Positions 35,481 to 43,761 of a stretch of DNA of 64,000 nucleotides are shown here, piece by piece. Made by a program: the position numbers and the translations under genes. The stretch lies in the NCBI RefSeq assembly GCF_018873765.1, contig NC_057924.1, positions 20,455,542 through 20,519,541 of the forward strand, read 5' to 3'. Position 1 is the stretch's first letter. Every line of letters starts with the position of its first letter. The notes under the pieces are model-generated. The model saw nothing but the letters and a program-made list of their open reading frames with translations, searched no databases and was not told the DNA's origin. This DNA is from Telopea speciosissima (lineage: Eukaryota > Streptophyta > Magnoliopsida > Proteales > Proteaceae).

Positions 35481-35769
35481 TGAACCTCAAACAATCTACA
35501 TAGTTCATTTGTGGTGTATCCTAGTCGTATATGTTCAAATTCCCTACATAACGCATGTAATAGGTAGGCTATAGGACATAAAGGGTCACCCTTGATAGAA
35601 TCGATTTACTTATCACTTGTATGTATAAAGTGAGTTGGGGTACGTGGTTCTTTTCGTATACCAATTGGAACAAGATCAAGGGTTGTGGTGCAGAAAGCGA
35701 TCATCAATTAATCTTAGAATGCCCACAAGAAGCATCCTCGTCGCTTGATTTCACTTCGAGATCCCATGC
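35481..35769. other. Intergenic stretch, nothing recognised
   Basis: No gene or repeat boundary seen. Part of it (about 35688-35765) resembles 36125-36180, possibly a duplication flanking the LINE end between them. Confidence 0.4.
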
Positions 35770-36117
35770 TGTGAGTGTGTGTATAGGGAAGCCAACCCAT
35801 TGTAGATTTCCTGGCAAAGTTTGGTGCTAGATGAGGTGTATCTTCATCTTCCTCTGCTCTTCCCCCTTTGATTATAGATGAGTCTTTAGTTGATGCTCAA
35901 AGATGGCCAAGATTTTTTATTTTTATCTCGGTTTAGTAGGTTTTTCATTTAGTTCGTTTTGAGTGTAGGTCCTCTCCCTGCCGATGGCCATGCCGAAGGT
36001 CGGGGTAGGGCTTTGCTTCTTTTTGTTTGAGTTTCTGGGAGTTTTTGTTCTTCTATTGTTTTTATCTTGTAATTATTTTTTCTTCTCTTTATATACAAAT
36101 TATCTTTAACATAAAAA
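35770..36117 (+). mobile_element. LINE 3'-end fragment
   Basis: Ends with the same kind of 3' UTR as the other LINEs here (CCGATGGCCATGCCGAAGGT, then TTATCTTTAACATAAAAAAA). A short coding remnant near 35790 resembles the RNase H C-terminus (Y-R-E-A-N-P). Strongly 5'-truncated. Confidence 0.6.
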
Positions 36118-36353
36118 AAGAGAGTGTAGTGTAGAAAGTGCCCATCAGGAGCATCTCGTCACCTTATTTCACTTCAAATACTTTTGTATAGTAAGCGACA
36201 ATCACTTGATCTCCAAAGTGCTTAGTATGATGTGCCTCACCTCCTCAAGGATAGAGGCTGCACAACAGAGAGAACCCTTGTTGTTTGATTTCACTTTGAC
36301 TATGATGCATGATGCGATGGTACAATAATGATACAACAATGAGGTTAGCCAAA

Positions 36354-36463
36354 TCCTAGAAACAGTCCTTTTGGAAACAGGGGTAAGGCTGCGTACATTT
36401 AACCCTCCCCAGACCCTGCTAAATGTTGGAGCCTTGTGCACTAGGTACGACCTTTTCTTTTTT
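36354..36463 (-). mobile_element. Au-type SINE, minus strand, with TSD
   Basis: The minus strand reads AAGGTCGTACCTAGTGCACA followed by AGGCTCCAAC and GCAGGGTCTGGGGAGGGT, the tRNA-like head and body of the Au SINE family. Flanks AATGAGGTTAGCCAAA (36338-36353) and AATGAAGTTAGCCAAA (36464-36479) match at 15 of 16 positions, a retrotransposition TSD. Confidence 0.72.
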
Positions 36464-36479
36464 AATGAAGTTAGCCAAA

Positions 36480-37885
36480 CATGGCATCATACAAGTGATG
36501 TTCAATGAAGAATGTTCTTGAATTAAATGGGAGCATCTAGTATTGAAAGTTTGACCATAAAGTCACCATTGTAGGTACCGCAACTGGGAGGACGGTGATT
36601 CGGGAGGATGGGATTCCTCTCTCCTTTTGGTCCCTTGGCGACGGAGGGTTTGGGATATACATTATAAAAGAAATCGCCACCTAGGATGAGGGCCTAAGAC
36701 CAATAGAGCTCCCCAATCCATGGTATGAGGAAAAGCAGTGGACTTGATTCCATATGGTCTAGTCAAACTCTGGGTAAGAGATCAGGTTATGGGGGTGGGA
36801 AGGTGTTAGGCACCCACCCTTCCTGGTTGGACCAGTCTTTCTGCTATATGCAAGAGTTCAAACATTCTTTGATTATAACATATCCTATACCAACATTCAT
36901 GGCTAATATGTAATTAACTATTATACACTAATTGCATTAAAAGAAAATTACATGTAATTCCTACACTTGCATAATATTATTTACACTACCTCATGCTGCT
37001 TTAATGGTCTATATTTGCCATATTAAAGGGAGGTGAAAATATTATACCTGAGGTCGACCCTAGAATAAGATCAAAAGAGGAAGGTCCCCTTCGCTCTTAA
37101 GGATGAATATATAAGATCTCTCGGCTCAGATAGAGTTGGATTGATCGTCTGCTTCTCTCTTGAAGGGTGCCGCTTCTCAAAGGTTTTATGGGGACTTCGA
37201 GGTGTTAGGATGTAAAAAGGGAGGTTTAAAAATGAGTCGAAAGATGACAAAAAGCGACAGAATGGGAGTTTGGCACGAGTTCAAGGCAAAAACTCCATGT
37301 CTTGGGAAATGAGAGGGGTCTTATATATAGGGGGGATCCTAGGATTCCACGGCTCCACGAAATGTACTTTTTTCTTTTGCGGTGCCATAGATGCTGCCGT
37401 GAGGCTTGGATCCATACCGTGTATAGCCGTGGGGCCACGCTTGTATGTATTCCACACCATAACACCATGGGAACCGCCGCAGAAGACATTTTGTGGTGCC
37501 ACGGGAACTCCTGCGGTAATGGGAGCAACTGTAGAGTCTTAGGATCCATTTTTGGGTTTTTGATGATGTGGCACATTTCTATGGGCCAATTTTGGGTGTT
37601 TTGTAGTGATGAGGGTGAGACAAGCCCTTCTTGAGAGAGATGCAGGTGTCTGTCCACATTCGATTATCGTCATCGCCCGGGGCTGGTGGCAAATTTCAAC
37701 ATCTACAAACATTAATCTAGAGTTAAACAAAAGGGGATTAAGTTATAAGGTATGCCAATGCAATGAACTGTCCACTAGAAATGCCATTATTTCTAATATA
37801 TGAATATTTGTTGTCTTTTGTTTGAAGTCTTTTTCTGACATACAAATATAACTTCTTAGCAGTTGACCACAAGAAATGGAACATG
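36480..37885. other. Unannotated 1.4-kb stretch, no gene recognised
   Basis: Several overlapping ORFs on both strands (37226-37657 minus, 37302-37634 plus) show no domain. The segment 36570-36840 has features reminiscent of repetitive non-coding DNA (GGTGGGAAGGTGTTAGGCAC). I see no gene. Confidence 0.4.
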
Positions 37886-37922
37886 CGCACGCGCGCATGC
37901 ACACAGACACACACATACACAC
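37886..37922. repeat. Alternating purine-pyrimidine tract (GC/AC repeat)
   Basis: CGCACGCGCGCATGCACACA followed by further CA dinucleotides. A short low-complexity tract that could adopt Z-form DNA. Confidence 0.7.
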
Positions 37923-38106
37923 TAGATTACAATATTGAATCATGGGTTTGTGCCCCTTGTTTTAATGACGAAATCAATTAGATGACGGTTCATGGGATTT
38001 CTAATGTGTGTATGAACCTGGTAATCAAACTTAATAATTCAAGGAATTGGATTGCAAAATATATTAAAATTTTAATAAAGAAATTTGGAATACTATAGAG
38101 TTAATT

Positions 38107-39210
38107 GTTACACAATCATGTTTTGGTGAATAAAAATATGTAATTTTTTAAAAAAGAAAAAAAAAATATAGGACAAGAGCCAAGAAGGCTAACTATGGGA
38201 AAAGGCCCTAATAAATCAACACAATATGAATCCACAACTTAATAGGGCCCAAGGAAAAAAGGGGGGGCAAAACATCCTTAAAAAATTGGGGATACACCAA
38301 AATAGGGGAGGGGCAGAAACAACCGTAAAAAAATGCTGATGATACGAAAAAAATAGGGTGTGGGGAGAAAAAAGGGGAGATCATACGAAGCGGCAAGACG
38401 CCTGTTCCTTTGAGTGTCAAGTCAAGCAACACAATTATGAAGAATTTTATTTCTAATCTCAAAAAATGATTGTGTCCCAGATCTGCTCACTGGTACGAGT
38501 GGAGGATGTCCATCTTCTTTTGTTTCTTTCCCACCAGATATGATAAATCACTGAACTAAAGGCCAACTTTCCAAGTGTGCCACAAGGAGATTTACCATTA
38601 ATATTATCCAATATCCACCTCAGTTCACTATCAAAGTTAAGGATAACTCAATGGTAGGGCCATAAGTTTCTAAGAGTGTCGTTCCAAACAAATTTGGAAA
38701 AGGAACAGGAGAAGACTAATTACCCACACTTTCAATAGAATTCCAAAAAAGGCCGCAATTTGGAATTGACAAATTTCTTTGAAGGAGGAACTCTTGAGTA
38801 GGAAGACAATTAGTCATAGCTCTCCAAACAGTAAAGGAATGCTTTTGGGGTTGATGAGCTAAACCAAGCTATTTTGAACTATGGTATAGTGGGGGCTTTT
38901 GATCTTACCAAACTCCAAGCCGAAGATGATGAGATTTTCTTCGAAGAATTAGCAACCCATTGAACCGGATCCCCACTACCTCTAGGTCGCAAACAAATGT
39001 TGGGAAGCTTACTCAAAACCTCAATGAGAGAATGTAAAGTGTTAGGACTTGAACACCAAGAACCATTACAAATGATGGAAAAAACCTCTATCAAAACCTG
39101 CATCATATAATTGTCACCATATTTTAAAATTAGCACTTCATCAAGATGCCAATTATCAAACCAAAGATAAATGTCAGAATCATCATCTATGGATGTTACA
39201 CAATCATGTT
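38107..39210 (-). mobile_element. LINE-e fragment on the minus strand, flanked by a 16-bp repeat
   Basis: GTTACACAATCATGTT occurs at 38107-38122 and 39195-39210, a perfect 16-bp duplication flanking a 1072-bp insert. The minus strand reads LINE ORF2 remnants (SSSSAWSLVRSKAPTIP and a zf-RVT-like region near 38700-38880). Frames are broken. The left end lacks a clear poly(T), so the 3' tail may be eroded. Confidence 0.65.
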
Positions 39211-39294
39211 AGGTCTCATGATTACAATAATTTTCATTTTAGTTTTGATTTGATTTCACTTCTTTTCTCTTTAGTTCCCTTCCAACCTGATGCG

Positions 39295-39768
39295 CAGGGG
39301 TAGGGGGTGCTAACAATGCCACTTTTACAAGGGATTAATCCATCCTTTTCAAGCCCTCACATTTTACTATCACACATGAGTCATTTCCTTACAACTGTCA
39401 TTGTGAAGCCATATCTTAGTAAATTGAACAAAAACCCTTGTACACTTTTATACATGTGCATTTGTTGCTAATAATTTTAGGGAGGGGGATCGCTCTGCCA
39501 GGCTGCGTGGCTCTTGCACCAGCACGGGGGCCAATGAGAACATATATGGAGGCATCCAACAATGGGTGGGATTTTTCATTTCACAGTGGTGGGGCGATCA
39601 TTTTTCCCTTTTGCCCTTCTTTTTCTGGGCACGGGCGGCATTCAGCCTGGCATCCTTCTTTTTCCCATAATTCTTAGACCTTTCTTGACCATGTACCTTA
39701 ACTAATCCAAGACATCAAACCTTCGTTATGACAAATTGAAAAATAAACCCATTTAAATAAATTCTAAT
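39295..39768. other. 5' flank of unit C, paralogous to 27622-28107
   Basis: Shares many blocks with the unit B flank (CACACATGAGTCATTTCCTT, GGGAGGGGGATC, TTCTTTTTCCCATAAT). Shows that unit C duplicates the whole locus, not only the gene. Confidence 0.7.
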
Positions 39769-41803
39769 CACTGGTTCTTCATATGGCTGAGCCTCCCAAC
39801 CTCCCCGGGGAGGTTAGGGAAGGAGGTCAGGCGCAGGTTGATCCTCCTAGCAATGGTGTGGTAGAGACTGAAGGTTCCATTTGTGCTGAGATGCCGATAG
39901 GGTCTGAGCCGGCTAAGAAATCTCTACTTGGGAGTGCATGTGCTGTGGGGTTTCAAGAAGCTGCGGCGCCCTCAAGGGAAGCTCCCCATCCATGGTCGTC
40001 ACTTTTTGGTTTTGCTGCTCAAGCAATGGAAGGCCTTCCCCTCTACTTCTCGTAGTCGATCATGGTGAATGGAAAGCCGATTGTCAAATGCCTAGCGAGC
40101 ATTGTAAATGAGGAACTCCATCTGTGGGTTAAGACAGTGGTAGGATTCTTCGTTGGTCAAAGACCACCATTTGCATTTATCAAAGCCACTCTGCCGAAGC
40201 TGTGGAAATTGACTGGGCATGTGGACATAAAAGCTCTTTAAAATGGTTTCCTCATTTTCCAGTTCAGTAAGGACGAAGAGAAACGCAAGGTCTTGGAGGA
40301 GGGACTGTGGAACTTGGCAAGAAGGGAGGGACTGTGGAACTTGGCGAGAAGGCCTCTAATAGTTAGACTGTGGAACCCGGACTTGCCACTGAAGAAGATG
40401 GAAGTAAAATCCATTCCTATTTGGGTACAGTTTCCTGCGCTTCCGTTCCACCTTTGGACACCCTCTGGTTTGAGCTTGGTAGGCAGTGCTCTTGGGATTC
40501 CTCTGTTCTCGGATAGCATTACCCTCTCAAAAGATAGGCTCTCTTTTGCTCGGATTTGTGTGGAGATCAAGGCCTCTACAGAGCTTCCTCGGTCGATCAT
40601 TGTGTGCCCCGAGGGGAGCAGTAGCTTTGAGCAAGAAGTTTTCTATGAGTGGGTGCCCCCAAGATGTGCTATATGTTGTTCTTTTGGTCACTCGTCAAGT
40701 CAATGTGTTAAATCCCTACAGATCAATTGCCTCGTCGCCCAGGTCTTCGAAATGGAAGAAGAATGGGTCTTGGTCCTATCCAAACTTCTGACTCTCACGT
40801 TAGATCCCAAGCAGATGGATCTCAGCCCCAGCCGGAGCTGAAAGAGATGCAAGTTCAGTCCATTGAGGGTGGTTCCACCGTTGGCATTTTCTCCTCGAGC
40901 CCGGAGATTCCTATCCCCCATGCGACTGGTGATACTTTCGAGCCTTCCCATTTTTGTGAGACTCTCTTTGCTGCAGCTTCTGCAAGCCTGAACCCATCCC
41001 ATTCTAGGCTTTTAGCCTCTCTACAACCTGTTACCAACCCATCAGTCACTCATAGTCTGGCCACAAATAGAAAACAGTTTGAAATTCTAAGTTCATGCTC
41101 TGAAATGGACATGGAAGGTGGTTCCAACGCTCTCTTAGAGTCTTCCTTGCGGGACCCCCCTCATCCTAGTGGTCCTAGTCTTTTGGGTACCTCCCCTTTA
41201 CATGAGGTTGAAGGGATTAACTTGATCGTCCAATTAAGGGAAGAGCCCAATGTGGGTGTTGGACCCATGTTAGAAGGAGAAATTCAAGATCAAGTGTAAC
41301 CCCCATATCCGATCTCCGACGCATGGTATGCCCATGTGAGGGATGTCTTCAAAAATGCTGGTGGTGAAAAGGAATCCCAAGATCAATCGTCTCAAGATCG
41401 TGTGCGCAAGGGTCCAATGGTGGAGGAGCCTATGGAAGAAATGGAGATAATCAAACAAAGAGTTGGGTGATTCCTCCTATTCCTCCCTATAATCCTAAAG
41501 GGAAGAAGGTTGACTTTATATATAGGTGACTGGTTGTTTGGGTCCGATTATGTCCTTTGTTCTTCTTTGCGTGGTCTCCCTTCAATTTGATTAGGCTGTA
41601 GGTTAGTCTGATGGTTTGTTGTGGAGCTTTCTCCTTGTTCTTGATATTTCTCTCTTGCAGCCTCCTACCTCTTCTTAGGTAGCTTGAGGCTTGTACCCTT
41701 TGTCCTCCCCCCCTTAATTCTTCCCCTTGTTTTCCCCCCTCTTTTCCCCCTGCCCCCTCTTGGGGTTTGGTAATAGATTTATTTATTCACCAAAAAAAAA
41801 TAA
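39769..41803 (+). mobile_element. ORF1-only LINE (non-autonomous or internally deleted)
   Basis: Insert of about 2.0 kb in the unit C flank. AAATTCTAAT at 39759-39768 recurs at 41804-41813 after an A-rich tail (CAAAAAAAAATAA), giving a TSD. It carries a gag-like ORF1 (39783-41299) followed directly by a LINE-type 3' UTR (GGGGTTTGGTAATAG). There is no reverse transcriptase, so it must have moved with help, or lost ORF2 before or after insertion. Confidence 0.75.
39783..41299 (+). pseudogene. LINE ORF1 (DUF4283 and CCHC zinc knuckle), broken
   Basis: Frame from ATG 39783 has a stop at about 40053 (TAG) and another near 40238 (TAA), then runs 40293-40841, with a shift near 40730 into 40727-41299. 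Visible parts: KPIVKCLASIVNEELHLW-like DUF4283 start, VKSIPIWVQFPALPFHLW, LGIPLFSDSITLSKDRLSFA, and the knuckle CAICCSFGHSSSQC (C-x2-C-x4-H-x4-C). This is the RNA-binding ORF1 of plant LINEs. A 24-27-bp tandem duplication at 40297-40350 doubles a GLWNLARR segment. Non-functional. Confidence 0.8.
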
Positions 41804-41813
41804 AAATTCTAAT

Positions 41814-41860
41814 GAGAAAGGAGTAAATTAATGACATATTATTTATAGACACTGGTTGTA
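41814..41860. other. Unoccupied MULE site in unit C
   Basis: GAGAAAGGAGTAAATTAATG followed by ACATATTATTTATAGACACT matches the joined left and right flanks of the unit B MULE with one TSD copy only. It is the pre-insertion state of that locus. Confidence 0.85.
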
Positions 41861-42112
41861 TGTAGCCATGCTTGACTGCGTGGTTCTTAAACTTATCATA
41901 TGGAGGGCTGGTCTTTCATTACAATAGTTAATTAGGTTAGTATTCTATATTATCCATTGGGTGGGTTCTAATACTTATCATATGGACGGCTAGTCTGGCT
42001 TTCTAATTGTTGAATAGATAAGTAGTGGCCTTTTAGATTATCCACGTTAAATTTAGTTTAGTTAGTATAACCATCATTTACTAATTAAAACTTCCTCCCA
42101 TGTATTAGCGAG

Positions 42113-42573
42113 CATGCATGTAGGGATGTAAATGGATATTTAAAAATTCGAATTCGATACGCATCCGTATCGGTTTAGGGACATCCGTATTCATTTAGAG
42201 ATATCCGAAAAAAATCGGAATACTCCAATAAAAATCCGTTCGAAAAAAAATTTGATTACTTAATAATAAAAAATTAAGTAAATAATGATCTTGAGGTTTT
42301 TTTTAAGATTCGACAGGTTCTAGAATACGGGAAAAAGAGAATCATGATCTAAGAGATCTGGATTGAGAGTGAATTGTATCCACTAGAGGGAGGAAGGTCC
42401 GGGTTACACAAGGCAAAAATGTAAACAGATGTTTAAAAATCTGAATTCGATCTGTATCCGAATCCATTCAAATCCGTTTAAAGGTATCCGTATTCGACCA
42501 AAAAATATCCGAACCCAATCACATCCAACCGTATCCGAGCTGAATCTGATCCGTTTACATCCCTACATGCATG
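42113..42573. mobile_element. hAT-like MITE in the 5' flank of phospholipase C
   Basis: Element 42121-42565 (445 bp): begins TAGGGATGTAAATGGAT, ends ATCCGTTTACATCCCTA, terminal inverted repeats typical of hAT. Perfect 8-bp TSD CATGCATG at 42113-42120 and 42566-42573. Units A and B have the empty site (AGCATGCATCCAATTC near 21521 and 31102). Interior is rich in ATCCGTAT-type repeats; no transposase. Confidence 0.88.
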
Positions 42574-42929
42574 CATCCAATTCAATTTTTTCTCCCCCTA
42601 TTTGTTAATGTCGAACCTTTCAGGAACTTTCAATCATACTACATTAAAAAAATATTTTTACAAGTGTGAGATATGTTTGAGCTAGAACTCTCCAAATAAA
42701 TAAAGTTCCACTCAAACCTAGATTGTGACGTTTGGGGAATAAAGCCACACACAAATTTGTCTCTAAAATGTAACACAAAAAAATATCTTCATGGTACAAG
42801 TTGCCAATTCAACACTTCAAAAAAATATCTTGGTCACGCCCACCAGCAACTGTAGGAGAGGGTCTTTTGAGCCACCGGCATAAATGGTAGCTTCATGGTT
42901 TCCTTTGCCATGCATGGAAAGGGCGCAAG

Positions 42930-42937
42930 TATATAAA
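42930..42937 (+). promoter_or_regulatory. Probable TATA box of phospholipase C
   Basis: TATATAAA aligned with the motifs of copies A and B. Confidence 0.6.
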
Positions 42938-43087
42938 TTGGTAATCGGTGTGATAAGAAAACACAAGGAATTCCCAAAAATTCAATTAAGGGGAAGCTAA
43001 AGGAGAAATCTCTCTGATTCACTGTTCACTAGACTGTAAACTTGTATTTTTGATTCATTGAGTTACGAAGTTAGAAACAAAGAAAAG

Positions 43088-43727
43088 ATGGGTAGCCTTA
43101 ATGAAAGCAGCATTTCCAAAAGATGGAAGCAGCTGAGCGGGCAGGATAAGTGGAAGAACATGCTAGACCCCCTCGACATCGATCTCCGGCGATACATCAT
43201 CCACTACGGCAAAATGGCTGAGGCTACATACGATGCCTTCAACTCAGAGAAGTTGTCCAAGTATGCCGGAAGCAGCCGGTACGGGAGGTCGGAATTCTTC
43301 TCGAAGGTGGGTTTGGATATAGGCAATCCATACAAGTATGAGGTAACAAAATTCCTCTATGCGACGTCCTCAGTGGACTTACCAGATGGTATGATGGTGA
43401 AGTCTTTGTCGAGGGAGGCATGGAGTAAAGAATCCAATTGGATTGGTTACGTTGCGGTGGCGACTGATGAAGGGAAGGAAGTGTTGGGAAGGAGAGACAT
43501 CGTGATTGCATGGAGGGGTACGGAGCAGGCTTTGGAATGGGCTAACGACTTGAACTTCATATTGATCTCTGCTGAGGATTCCATATTTGGGTCCGATTCC
43601 AACGATGTTGATGTGCATGGGGGTTGGTACTCCATGTATACTTCCGATGATCCACGCTCCCTTTACAACAAGTCCAGTGCAAGAGCTCAGGTAAATTATT
43701 TTTATTTTTGCCTTCCTTTCTTTATTT

Positions 43728-43761
<34 letters not shown>

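Noticed and set aside
37226-37657. Overlapping ORFs on both strands (143 residues minus, 110 and 90 residues plus)
   Set aside because: No domain, no codon pattern and mutual overlap; most likely chance ORFs in a GC-richer stretch.
37886-37922. CRISPR-like or satellite array
   Set aside because: Only a short dinucleotide tract; no spaced repeats, and no CRISPR is expected in a plant nuclear genome.
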